This document shows positions 8,211-16,743 of a stretch of DNA of 29,892 nt, in pieces. The stretch is taken from the NCBI GenBank assembly GCA_025357175.1, contig JANXPS010000004.1, positions 1 to 29,892 of the forward strand, read 5' to 3'. The notes below the pieces were generated by a model. The model had not been told where the DNA came from, did no database searches, and saw nothing but the letters and a program-made list of their open reading frames with translations. The translations under genes were made by a program, and so were the position numbers. Numbering within the stretch: the stretch's first letter is position 1; each line of letters starts with the position of its first letter. The stretch is from Deltaproteobacteria bacterium. GTDB taxonomy: Bacteria; Desulfobacterota; Deferrimicrobia; Deferrimicrobiales; Deferrimicrobiaceae.

Positions 8211-8960
8211 TCACCCGGCCTTGATGGTTGCGACAAATTCCGTGGCCAGTTCGATATCTGCCGAATCGATGGGATCCACTCGATACCCGGTCGACTTCAG
8301 GAAATGAAGGCATTCTTCCCGGACCGCGTCTCCATGGGTGGACAGAAATATGGCCGGATGGGATTTCAGAATCGAACGGGCGCCGGACAAGGCCAGCATC
8401 TCGGCCCCTTCGATGTCGATCTTCAGGTAATTCGGCGGTGGAATTCCCCGGCTTGAAACGAGTTCGTCCAATGCGATGGCCCTCACCTGTAGACTTCCCC
8501 CGGGTGCCATGTGCCCCATTGAATTGCCCGGTCCCTCATCGAAAGAGATCGTCCCCCCCTTGTCGGAAACCGCGGCCTCGATGACCGTCACGTTTCGACA
8601 GTTGTTCAACCGGATGTGCTCTTTCAGAAAAACCAGGTTTCTCGGGACCGGTTCGAACACGAAAACTTTTCCCTCGGGGCCCACCAATTCCGAGGCCAGA
8701 AGGGTATAGAAGCCCACATTGCCGCCGAGATCGAACACGACGCTCCCGCGGGTGACGGTGGCCTCGAACAACCTCTGCTTGTCGAGTTCATAGCTTCCCA
8801 ACCAACATCCATGAGTGCTGGAACCGACGATCCACTTCTTTCCCTTCAGCGGGCCCTGAAGAATCGGCATTTTCATGGCCGCGGGCAACAGGCGGAGTGG
8901 AAGGCGCACCACCTTTCCCATCCACGATTTCCTGGAAATTCCGGACCAGTTCAACCCCAA
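8211..8960 (-). CDS. FkbM family methyltransferase
   Basis: 249 residues. Motif I VVFDLGGNVGFYT is at 74-86, VFVFEPVPRN follows as the acidic loop, and YLKIDIEGAE (178-187) is the FkbM signature. FkbM enzymes are SAM-dependent O-methyltransferases and are common in polysaccharide clusters. The favoured start is a TTG at 8960 because GGAGGA lies six bases upstream. An internal ATG at 8921 has a weaker AGGA eight bases upstream and would still keep the whole catalytic domain. It follows the radical SAM gene by 28 bases and returns to the GC-rich composition of the main locus. Confidence 0.88.
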   Translation of the reverse strand: MGLNWSGISRKSWMGKVVRLPLRLLPAAMKMPILQGPLKGKKWIVGSSTHGCWLGSYELDKQRLFEATVTRGSVVFDLGGNVGFYTLLASELVGPEGKVFVFEPVPRNLVFLKEHIRLNNCRNVTVIEAAVSDKGGTISFDEGPGNSMGHMAPGGSLQVRAIALDELVSSRGIPPPNYLKIDIEGAEMLALSGARSILKSHPAIFLSTHGDAVREECLHFLKSTGYRVDPIDSADIELATEFVATIKAG

Positions 8961-8988
8961 CCGACTTCCTCCAGGTTTTGTGGAGACA

Positions 8989-10452
8989 TCATACTTTTGT
9001 CAGTTTTTCTCGCAAGTATTTTAATCCTGGCCACTGGACAATCCTACGAAACAATACGTTAAGATGTATATTTGAACGCAATTTTACCATGAAAGTCCGC
9101 AGCATAATCCACCAATACGGTTTAAACCCTCTGTAGACATGATAATCAAACCATACATATGCGCTTTTAACTTGAGACTTCGTAAAACAAGGAGAATCAA
9201 TTACAGGATATCTTCGCTCAAGTCTAGGATCAATTGTCGTGGTTACAAGCTTTTTCCAGACACAAACATCATATAATTCCGTGCCTGGATATGGGTAGAA
9301 AATACCGGTATAATGACCATCTGGTTGACATTGGCGATTCAATGAAACGGTCTTCATGTAGTCGTCACAGGTTTCACCAGGAAGACCTATTATATTGAAC
9401 ACAAACAGCTTAAGCCCTGCCTTCCGTATCATGGAAGCAACACCCATAAAATCCTTATCCGAATAGTTACGGTTAAGAATATCTCTCCGAATTCGCTCGC
9501 TTCCCGATTCAAGACCAATATTTATTTTATAAAAATTCGCCTTTTTTAATGCCATGAACAAATTATCGTCCGTTGACTGCGGTGATATCCTATAATTACA
9601 GCCATACGCAATTGAATTGTTAATGGTAGAATTAAATGCTTCCATCTTCGCACAAAGATCTGCGAGCCATGCCTTATTTGTGGATATGGATTCTACTTCA
9701 AAATATATTTTTGATTTTGTTGGGTATTCTGCATGGAGAAACCGGATCTCTTCGATAACATCATCTACCGAACGAAATCTTACGTATTTTCCTGTCGACA
9801 CTTTTCTGATAGCATGGTTACAACAATACGTGCAGTCATATGGACACCCCCTCCCTAGCAATACAGTTAACTCATCACCACGTTGTCCTTTTATCCATGG
9901 CGACCACATTGCCCGGTCTGGAAATGGCAGACTATCAATATCCTTAAGGAATGGGCGAGGGTTGTTTCTTTCAATTCTTCCGTTAGAAGTCTTTAGCCAC
10001 AGATTTGCAATCCCATGCGGGGTGACGCCTGCCTCCATCTGACAGGATAGCTCCAGAATTGGATATTCACCTTCTCCCACGCAAATCACGTCAAAAGGCC
10101 CGGTTATAGCCTCATCTGGATTCAAGGTCGCATGGACTCCCCCGAGAACAAGGCATACACCAGGCCACTGCCGTTTAATCTCCCCGGCAATTTGCTTTAC
10201 AAATTCATATTGTGACGCTACTGCCGTAACACATATAATGTCTGGAGAAAACTCACCCAATTTGGCGCTCAAGATCTTTATGCTATCCAGCAAATCATTG
10301 TTGCTTCCCAACACCACAAGCTGGGTTTGGTGACCGTTAACCTTCAACAGGGATGAGATATAAGATATTCCAAACTGTATACTTGACCATGATCGCAGAG
10401 GACTTGATATTGACTGAGTATCATCAAGCGAATATATGAACATTATTCTCAA
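8989..10452 (-). CDS. B12-binding domain radical SAM protein
   Basis: 487 residues. Residues 1 to about 140 look like a cobalamin-binding Rossmann domain (MRIMFIYSLDD, VLGGVHAT at 102-109, VGEGEYP at 125-131) without the DxHxxG base-off motif, as is usual for class B radical SAM proteins. The radical SAM core has C203xxxC207xxC210 in GRGCPYDCTYCCNH for the 4Fe-4S cluster, then YFEVESIS, INIGLESGSERIR and IIGLPGET, typical of the BchE-like superfamily. Relatives do C-methylation or other radical chemistry; here a modification of a sugar or lipid is plausible but unproven. Start: TTG at 10452 with GAGG seven bases upstream; ATG at 10443 is an alternative. The gene is strikingly AT-rich: I count 21 and 19 G+C per 60 bases at 9541-9600 and 9661-9720. 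Confidence 0.88.
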   Translation of the reverse strand: MRIMFIYSLDDTQSISSPLRSWSSIQFGISYISSLLKVNGHQTQLVVLGSNNDLLDSIKILSAKLGEFSPDIICVTAVASQYEFVKQIAGEIKRQWPGVCLVLGGVHATLNPDEAITGPFDVICVGEGEYPILELSCQMEAGVTPHGIANLWLKTSNGRIERNNPRPFLKDIDSLPFPDRAMWSPWIKGQRGDELTVLLGRGCPYDCTYCCNHAIRKVSTGKYVRFRSVDDVIEEIRFLHAEYPTKSKIYFEVESISTNKAWLADLCAKMEAFNSTINNSIAYGCNYRISPQSTDDNLFMALKKANFYKINIGLESGSERIRRDILNRNYSDKDFMGVASMIRKAGLKLFVFNIIGLPGETCDDYMKTVSLNRQCQPDGHYTGIFYPYPGTELYDVCVWKKLVTTTIDPRLERRYPVIDSPCFTKSQVKSAYVWFDYHVYRGFKPYWWIMLRTFMVKLRSNIHLNVLFRRIVQWPGLKYLREKLTKV

Positions 10453-10461
10453 TGCTGATCC

Positions 10462-11568
10462 TCAATATTGTCCGTTGGGAATGCCATGCCCGATTGACTC
10501 CAGTTTCCGCGTAATTGCAGCCCATACGTCGTCGGTTTCGATTCCCATCATGCACGGGTGCCCTTCGAGAGGACAGGCCCTTAACCGGCACGCTGAGCAT
10601 GGCACGGAGTGCCGGAGCAGAGTATGGTTCGCGCCCATGGGTTCCCAGCTCCCGGGGTGCTCCTTGCCTCCGTATAACGCAACGCAGGGGACCCCCATCG
10701 CGCCGGCAAGATGCGTGGTTCCCGTATCGAGGCCGAGACAGACAATGGACTCTCCCAACAGCATGGCCGATTCGGAAACCGAAAATCGACCTGCAGCGTT
10801 CACGCCCTCCCCCCAGGCATTCAACAACCGTTCGCCATCCGATTCTTCTGCCGGGCCACCGACGACAAGCAGCTCGAATCTTCCTGAAGACGCCAACCGC
10901 CGACCGATCTCCATGAACCTGTCCAAGGGCCAGAAATTGGCCGGTTGCTTCGAACCGGGGCAGATCGCAATCAACGGGCGATCCGGATGTTTTCTTTCGG
11001 TTCGCAGCCAGCCCTTGACGGAATCCGAAATGGGAAATTCGAGAAAGGGACCCGCCAAATCCGACTCGAAGGAAATATCGATGCCGTCCCGCTCCAACCG
11101 CCCCAGGCGGAAAAGGGCTTCGTGTGTCACCCTCCCCGGCATGCCGTTTGCGGCACGAGCCGGGGAAAGAACATCGCCCGCGTAGGCATGAAATCCGATG
11201 CGCCCGGGAATGCCGCAGGCACGAAAAAACAACTCGTCCCGCCGAACATGCTGCGCCGAACGCGTTCCTGGAGCAAGGTATACCACCGCCAGATACCGGC
11301 CTCTTCGAATCTGCATGATCAGCCGGGCGACAGTTCCCAGGAAACGCCAGCGACCGGAGACAACGGGGTATCCGAGGAACTCGTCCACCTCGGGACATCC
11401 CATCAAGATATCCGACGGGGTTACCGCGACTTCGGGTCTCACCTCGTGAAGCAAAGTGATGCGAGCATCGGGACCGAAATGACGCCTCACCGCCTTCAAG
11501 GCAGGAACCGAAACAACGGTGTCTCCAATGCTCCCGATCTGGTAGACAAGAACCTTTGCGAACACCAT
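10462..11568 (-). CDS. Glycosyltransferase family 9 (heptosyltransferase family)
   Basis: About 368 residues. The N-terminus has KVLVYQIGSIGDTVVSVPALKAV, the classic GT9 acceptor-side motif. The C-terminal half has AICPGSKQPANFWPLDRFMEI and LGLDTGTTHLAGAMGVPCVALYGG. It ends with the cysteine-containing tail CSACRLRACPLEGHPCMMGI seen in many GT9 enzymes outside the LPS core group. GT9 enzymes are inverting transferases, often using ADP-heptose, but in capsule and O-antigen loci other donors are possible. I prefer the ATG at 11568; a TTG at 11583 in the same frame is an alternative, and neither has an ideal ribosome site. It sits between two AT-rich genes, but its own composition is GC-rich like the rest of the operon. 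Confidence 0.88.
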   Translation of the reverse strand: MVFAKVLVYQIGSIGDTVVSVPALKAVRRHFGPDARITLLHEVRPEVAVTPSDILMGCPEVDEFLGYPVVSGRWRFLGTVARLIMQIRRGRYLAVVYLAPGTRSAQHVRRDELFFRACGIPGRIGFHAYAGDVLSPARAANGMPGRVTHEALFRLGRLERDGIDISFESDLAGPFLEFPISDSVKGWLRTERKHPDRPLIAICPGSKQPANFWPLDRFMEIGRRLASSGRFELLVVGGPAEESDGERLLNAWGEGVNAAGRFSVSESAMLLGESIVCLGLDTGTTHLAGAMGVPCVALYGGKEHPGSWEPMGANHTLLRHSVPCSACRLRACPLEGHPCMMGIETDDVWAAITRKLESIGHGIPNGQY

Positions 11569-11592
11569 TCCTTTATCTCTCAACGTAAAAGC

Positions 11593-12450
11593 CTATTCTT
11601 TTCTCATTATTGCGATCCAGTGCGACGACGTGGCTTTAACAAATATTGAAATGATTTTCTCCAACAGCAATGTTATTTTTGCTGACACGCTCCATCTCCT
11701 GCAATATACCGGCAAACTATAATGCCAACCGTCGAGTTTTCTTAAATGGAACCGATTGCAAATATTTCTTATTTCATCAATGGTATAGAGCCGTATATGA
11801 CCGTACGTGCCTCCGGCATAATCGATCTCGACTGCTTCTTCAAACGGTGTTCGTCCCGACATGAACATGACTCTGTTGACAAAAGATGTAAGATTCGGGG
11901 ATGCAACAATTATAATCCCATCCCTTTTGACGACCCTGCATATTTTCTCCATAACATCATGCACACTTGTAGGTGGCAGGTGCTCCAGGACCTCGCAGAA
12001 CACGACCAAATCCATGCTTTCATCATGGAGTGGAATATCTTGTTGCAACATGTCGCACAATTGAAGCGATATGTTATATTTAGTCAAATCATTCAAGAAC
12101 AGGGCTGACTGCAAATAGTAGCGACCGGGATGTTCTATAGCGTGAATATCCATTTTCGGATACATTTGTCTAATTGAAAATGCGACTTGGCCATAACCTA
12201 TGCCGATCTCTAAAACTGTTGCTGAATCTGTAATCAGCTTTTTATCTATTGAGCTGCGGATGGCATTCAACAAAACATCTACTCGTGTCGTTTCCCTTTT
12301 AACTGCCAGTTCTACTTCCAGTTCACCATGTGAATCAGCAGTATGCGAAACAGGACAGGCCACGGTGGCTTTTTCAGACTCGGAATGAGTAAAACAATGC
12401 TCGACAATATTTTGTATATCGCTTTTCACAATAACTCCATCATCAGTCAT
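11593..12450 (-). CDS. Class I SAM-dependent methyltransferase
   Basis: 285 residues. Motif I VLEIGIGYGQ is at 79-88, HAIEHPGRYY carries the acidic loop, and VVFCEVLEHLPP (149-160) is the LEH signature of Methyltransf_11/23-type enzymes. ASPNLTSFVNRVMFM after it also recalls sugar or lipid methyltransferases of glycan loci. The first 70 residues are family-specific. Start ATG at 12450, 57 bases after the previous stop, the largest gap in the operon; an AGGA abuts the start codon, so the true start may be slightly different (a GTG lies seven codons in). The gene is AT-rich (26 G+C in 12181-12240) compared with its neighbours. Confidence 0.8.
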   Translation of the reverse strand: MTDDGVIVKSDIQNIVEHCFTHSESEKATVACPVSHTADSHGELEVELAVKRETTRVDVLLNAIRSSIDKKLITDSATVLEIGIGYGQVAFSIRQMYPKMDIHAIEHPGRYYLQSALFLNDLTKYNISLQLCDMLQQDIPLHDESMDLVVFCEVLEHLPPTSVHDVMEKICRVVKRDGIIIVASPNLTSFVNRVMFMSGRTPFEEAVEIDYAGGTYGHIRLYTIDEIRNICNRFHLRKLDGWHYSLPVYCRRWSVSAKITLLLEKIISIFVKATSSHWIAIMRKE

Positions 12451-12507
12451 TCCTGGCCCATTCTTGTCAGAAGGCCATCTGCAGATATAATGAGGGTTGA
12501 TACCTGG

Positions 12508-13248
12508 TCAGCGGACCTTCACGACCACTGCATGCCCGTTCAGGTTGTGCAGTGTAACCCTGTCCGGTTGGTTCCGTTGTTCATCGACCAACTTCGTGAT
12601 CCCGTCAGCGCCGTAAGCACCATAATCGTCAAAAACGACGATGCCGCCCTTGTCCAGCTTATCCCATACCCATTCGAGGATGTCCTTGGCCGACGCATAA
12701 ACATCCACGTCGATGTGGCAGAATCTGAAACGCTGGTCCGGAATATGCTGCGCCGTCTCGTCCGGAAAAATCCCTTCCAGTATGCGGACGTTTGTGAGCC
12801 TCTGTCTTTCGAGCAGACCTTCGACGAGGGCACAAGATGTATCGGCGTGCTCTCCGCCGACATAGAAGGAATCCCTCGGCGAGGCCTTGACGACTCCCTT
12901 GAAGGTATCGCAGAGGTAGACCGGATCCGCAATCCCGCATCGTCGGGCGCTCTCTGCGATCAGAGCCCCCGTCCCCCCTCGCCAGACCCCGACTTCAAGG
13001 AGACCTCCTTTAAGCCACCGGGTCTGCGGGACCAAAGTCCAGAGCTCGTAGCACCTATAAAGGTCAACCATCGTATGCGATTTGATTTGGGAGTAAATTT
13101 CCAGGAAGGTGTTGTCTTCGGTCCAAGGCGCATATGTAGCGTGCGGCCGAACGGTATCATGCCCAGGAATATTCTTCATGAGCCGGTGAATACCCAATCC
13201 GAATTTTCTCAATCCAGCCTGGGCTATTTTTGTGGCAAGGGTGACCAA
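12508..13248 (-). CDS. TylF/MycF-family O-methyltransferase
   Basis: 246 residues, the usual size of the family. GGLLEVGVWRGGTG (81-94) is motif I, HIDVDVY (178-184) holds the metal-binding aspartates, and GIVVFDDYGAYG (202-213) is the next conserved metal/active-site segment. TylF and MycF are Mg- and SAM-dependent enzymes that methylate hydroxyls of deoxysugars on macrolides; relatives in polysaccharide loci act on glycan sugars or their precursors. The start is a TTG at 13248, supported by GGAG eight bases upstream; the next in-frame ATG (residue 24) has no ribosome site. It begins three bases after the polymerase gene stops. Confidence 0.88.
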   Translation of the reverse strand: MVTLATKIAQAGLRKFGLGIHRLMKNIPGHDTVRPHATYAPWTEDNTFLEIYSQIKSHTMVDLYRCYELWTLVPQTRWLKGGLLEVGVWRGGTGALIAESARRCGIADPVYLCDTFKGVVKASPRDSFYVGGEHADTSCALVEGLLERQRLTNVRILEGIFPDETAQHIPDQRFRFCHIDVDVYASAKDILEWVWDKLDKGGIVVFDDYGAYGADGITKLVDEQRNQPDRVTLHNLNGHAVVVKVR

Positions 13249-13251
13249 GGA

Positions 13252-14790
13252 TCATTCTCCCATCATGGATTCATATTGTTGATAGCCCCTGAAACAACGA
13301 ACTTTCATGTTCACGACACCCCCGACCAACATGAAAAACAATGCGTATCCGGCCGTGGCCTTCCACAGCACCAACGTCATGTCGGCCAGACTCCCGCCCA
13401 CATACAATGGAAACAATAAAAAAGGAATTCGCAGAATGAGCAATCCTTCAAATAATGGTTTCTGGGCAACACGAAGGAAAAGATGGTCGATCAAAGTAAT
13501 ACTGAATCCGGTTAGGATGGCCGAAAGAAAGAGCAATATCGGTCCGAAATCCAGGACGGACTCGGCCAGAAGCGTCGTGACCCAATCCCCTGCCTGAAAC
13601 AACCCATAGTGCGAAGGAGCTGTTTTCACGCGACCTGGAACATCCGGAGGGCGCATGGAAACAGGCAGCCCCTGCAAAAACCCGGACATGGTTACCCTGC
13701 CCCATTTATAGTCAAACCCCTGGCCCTGGGCCTTCACAATGGCGGCAACCCCCTCCAACCCTGCCGCCCGGTAAGACATGTCTCCGAATGCACCCCCGAG
13801 AATCGTGCCCTCGCTTTCCAGCGGTCCTGTGGCTGAGAGCAAATCCGACAAGTCAACATTTCCCACCCCGGCTTCGCCCAGCATATCGGCAAGACTGCTG
13901 ATCCGAACCGCCGTCACCAGGGCATAAATAACGATCATCATGGCAAGTCCCGGCAGAATTGCCTGCCGAAAACGCACGACACCGTTCATGACCAGCAGTC
14001 CGACTGGCATCAGGAACGCGACGATGGCTGTCGAACGCATCCCCCATCCAGCCAATGCAAGCAAGATGATCGCTCCGGAAACAATCATCAGGCGATATGC
14101 GTACTTTTTCGCCTTCGGAGTATCCGCCCGCAGATATGCATTCGCTCCCAGTAAGGGAGCAACCGGCAGGAACGGGATAAGCCCGTAAAAAAACAACTGT
14201 TCCCATATAGGCAGGGAAACAAGGGAGGATTCTGCATCGAGTGTCACATTCCCCCACTGGAGGGCGTATAGAAGCGTGCCTGCAACGACCAGCGCCGTCA
14301 GGGAACAGCAGACAATCCAGGAAATCTCAAATCCGGGAAGAGTCAGCAACCGATAGTCCCCTCCGGGTCGGGAAACCGGGGCGACCTGCTTGCAAACGGT
14401 GCTGTGAGCCACCGCATTCCCGATGACAATACCCGCCAAAAACAGCAAGGCTGCCATGCTGCCGACAAAGTAATCAAAGGGGGCGGACAATGGAATCCGC
14501 CCGATCATCAACACCAGCAATTCAGGCCGCAGTTCTGGCAATACCGCCGGAACGATATTGGAGACTCCATAGTAAAGCAGCACATGGATTGCGAAAATCT
14601 GGCGATATCCCAACGGCGGGGAAGTATTCCCTATCGGGAAACCGAAGATGAGAACAGCCAGCCCGGAAAACGAAAGAATCACCTGCATAAGAAATAGCAG
14701 CGATGTATCCTTCAGGGGATAATCGGATCTCAAAATCGCGGCAAGCCATATTCCGGAGAGCAGGAGCCCCCCCGACAACACGCAAATCAA
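13252..14790 (-). CDS. Probable polysaccharide polymerase (Wzy-like, multi-pass membrane protein)
   Basis: About 512 residues with roughly a dozen hydrophobic segments along the whole length and larger polar loops, including one at about residues 330-410 (VGNVDLSDLLSATGP to PGRVKTAPSHYG). This layout, with a long periplasmic loop in the C-terminal half, is that of Wzy or O-antigen-polymerase-type proteins. Sequence alone is weakly conserved in this family, so the call rests on topology and on the neighbours (flippase, Wzz-type protein, glycosyltransferases). The start is uncertain: TTG at 14790, GTG at 14781 and TTG at 14778 are all possible, none with a clear ribosome site. No in-frame ATG occurs until after the first membrane helix. 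Confidence 0.65.
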   Translation of the reverse strand: MICVLSGGLLLSGIWLAAILRSDYPLKDTSLLFLMQVILSFSGLAVLIFGFPIGNTSPPLGYRQIFAIHVLLYYGVSNIVPAVLPELRPELLVLMIGRIPLSAPFDYFVGSMAALLFLAGIVIGNAVAHSTVCKQVAPVSRPGGDYRLLTLPGFEISWIVCCSLTALVVAGTLLYALQWGNVTLDAESSLVSLPIWEQLFFYGLIPFLPVAPLLGANAYLRADTPKAKKYAYRLMIVSGAIILLALAGWGMRSTAIVAFLMPVGLLVMNGVVRFRQAILPGLAMMIVIYALVTAVRISSLADMLGEAGVGNVDLSDLLSATGPLESEGTILGGAFGDMSYRAAGLEGVAAIVKAQGQGFDYKWGRVTMSGFLQGLPVSMRPPDVPGRVKTAPSHYGLFQAGDWVTTLLAESVLDFGPILLFLSAILTGFSITLIDHLFLRVAQKPLFEGLLILRIPFLLFPLYVGGSLADMTLVLWKATAGYALFFMLVGGVVNMKVRCFRGYQQYESMMGE

Positions 14791-14816
14791 CTTCTTGCGA
14801 GAGATGGCCGGCTTGA

Positions 14817-15860
14817 TCAGGATAATTCCAACTTGTTCAGGATGTACCGGACACGATGCGAGTAGGTGTGCCCGTTCATTACCTTTTCGTGGGCCGCAGC
14901 GGCTGCCGTCCGTCCAACTGCAGGATTGTGGAGCAGGTGCCCCACCACCTCGGGTAAATCATCGAGATCCTTGAAGTAGAAGACACCTTCCCCATGCGGA
15001 AACTCTTTCTCCATTTCGGGGCAAGGGGAGCACAGTTGGAGCCCCCCCGCACAAGGAATTTCGAAGAAGCGCATGTTCGCGCACGGGAAATTGGTGTCGT
15101 CGATGATATTGAGATTGATTTTGGAAGAGGCAACCGCAAGGGAGAATTCCGGGCCGAACAGGGAACGCCCCTGCCAGACACGCAATATCTCCTTGTTGCC
15201 CCGGCAACGACGCCCCCAGTCCGGTCCCCAGATCTTCATGCTTCTGTCGGGATGTCGGGAAAGGATCGCCGTTATGGCGCGCTCCCTTTCAGGGCGCCAC
15301 CCGCCGATGAAGCAGATGTCGGTCTTATACTTTTCATTCAACGATTCCGTCGGGTCCGGAACCGGGTGCATTTCCGGGTCGCCCCCCAGTGGAACCCACT
15401 CTGCCCGCTTTGCGCCCAGAAGCGTGAATACAGGACAGGTGCTTTCTCCGTAGGTCGCAACAAGATCATAAAGCGGCAGCGAAGAAATCATTTTCGAATC
15501 CAGATTGACCAACGTATCTGGCCACATGTAAGCCATTTTGAGGTTCGTCGATGATCGGATCTGGGCCAATGCGCCTGCTAAAACCAAACCATGGCTAAAG
15601 ACAACGAGAACGTCGGGTAAAATATCCTTCACCATGACGACCATTTCCCGGTTTGCTTTTCTAATCCAGGGATCGATGGGGACGAACGTGCTGAAGAAAT
15701 GACCGACCGAACCTAATCTCGTGTGTTTTCTGACCGCGGCCGGAATATTGAAGCAATGGGCATCAGAACCGACTGCCGTAAAGGCGGACGCATACGATTT
15801 TTCCAATGCCCCGTCTGCAAATCCTCCGACCAATAAAACTTTCAATTTCCGGTCATCCAA
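14817..15860 (-). CDS. CgeB-like glycosyltransferase
   Basis: 347 residues. The N-terminus LKVLLVGGFADGALEKSY and the segments YMWPDTLVNLD and DICFIGGWRPERERAI are followed by a C-terminal Glyco_trans_1_2-type domain: SSKINLNIIDDTNFPCANMRFFEIPCAGGLQL and GEGVFYFKDLDDLPEVV. That arrangement is typical of CgeB/spore-maturation-type glycosyltransferases found in many glycan loci. Donor unknown. The start is a TTG at 15860, supported by GGAG seven bases upstream; it overlaps the GT2 gene by eight bases. A second TTG at 15845 would trim five residues and cannot be excluded. Confidence 0.75.
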   Translation of the reverse strand: MDDRKLKVLLVGGFADGALEKSYASAFTAVGSDAHCFNIPAAVRKHTRLGSVGHFFSTFVPIDPWIRKANREMVVMVKDILPDVLVVFSHGLVLAGALAQIRSSTNLKMAYMWPDTLVNLDSKMISSLPLYDLVATYGESTCPVFTLLGAKRAEWVPLGGDPEMHPVPDPTESLNEKYKTDICFIGGWRPERERAITAILSRHPDRSMKIWGPDWGRRCRGNKEILRVWQGRSLFGPEFSLAVASSKINLNIIDDTNFPCANMRFFEIPCAGGLQLCSPCPEMEKEFPHGEGVFYFKDLDDLPEVVGHLLHNPAVGRTAAAAAHEKVMNGHTYSHRVRYILNKLELS

Positions 15861-16743
15861 GGTTGCGCTCCGCCTGCCCGTTCTCCGATATTTTCAGGAA
15901 TAACCTCACCCCTTCCCCTGCGCCTTTCCATTCCGCGTGGCGGATCCGCCCCAGGATCCTTCGAAGGTAGTACTGCCGTGAAATCCGGGAAAACCGCTCC
16001 TGCTCGATCCTCAACCGTTCGGGCTGGGCGGAAAAAAAACGCCCGATGTTCGCCTGCTGTATCCTGCGGGCGGTCTCCACCCGGTTCCAGCTGAAGAGAC
16101 GTTCCTGGGTCGGCGTGTCGTCGAGGACGATCAGCGGTTCCCTTACGTAGGCAACATCGTGATCCAGACACATTCTCATCCACATGTCGACATCGCTGAT
16201 AAAACCGAAACCGGGATCGAAAGGGAGCAGTTTTTCGTATGCGGATCGGCGGGCCATCACCGTCCCCCAGACGATCGACGAAAATTTGTGGAGGTAGTGT
16301 TCCTCGAAAAACCGACGTCCGGGCGTGAACGGAGCCACGTCATGAAGAAAGACATATTCCCCGCCGCCTCGGATGACACCGCCCACGCCGGAGAAAACGA
16401 AACCCGCGGAAGGGAAATCGTCCAGCGCACGTTCCCACTTCTCGAGCAGTGTCGGATCGAATTCGTCGGCGTCGTGGAGATTCGCGATGTAATCGCCCGT
16501 CGCCAAGCTGACCGCGGCATTGAGGTTTCCCGGCATGTACAGGTTGCGGGAATTCCGGTTGTAACGAAACCCGGTGAAATGGTGCGCCCACTTTTCAGCC
16601 ACGGCCCGCGTCTCGTCCGGGGAACAGTCATCGCTGACTATCAGTTCGTCCGGCCGGCGCGTCTGAGCGGCCAGCGACGCCAGCGTCCGGTCCAGCAACG
16701 GCGCGCGGTTGTACGTCGTGATGCAGACACTCACCCTGGCCAT
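15853..16743 (-). CDS. Glycosyltransferase family 2
   Basis: About 296 residues. The N-terminal GT-A domain starts with VSVCITTYNRAPLLDRTLASL, then ELIVSDDCSPDET, and the metal-binding DxD-type segment is LHDADEFD around residue 90. Downstream, FISDVDMWMRM is the usual acceptor-side acidic motif (ED-like), and a basic helical C-terminus follows. Inverting enzyme acting on the cytoplasmic face of the inner membrane. The start ATG at 16743 overlaps the stop of the epimerase by one base, with GAAGG upstream. This start places the GT-A domain at the very N-terminus, as expected. Confidence 0.88.
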   Translation of the reverse strand: MARVSVCITTYNRAPLLDRTLASLAAQTRRPDELIVSDDCSPDETRAVAEKWAHHFTGFRYNRNSRNLYMPGNLNAAVSLATGDYIANLHDADEFDPTLLEKWERALDDFPSAGFVFSGVGGVIRGGGEYVFLHDVAPFTPGRRFFEEHYLHKFSSIVWGTVMARRSAYEKLLPFDPGFGFISDVDMWMRMCLDHDVAYVREPLIVLDDTPTQERLFSWNRVETARRIQQANIGRFFSAQPERLRIEQERFSRISRQYYLRRILGRIRHAEWKGAGEGVRLFLKISENGQAERNLG

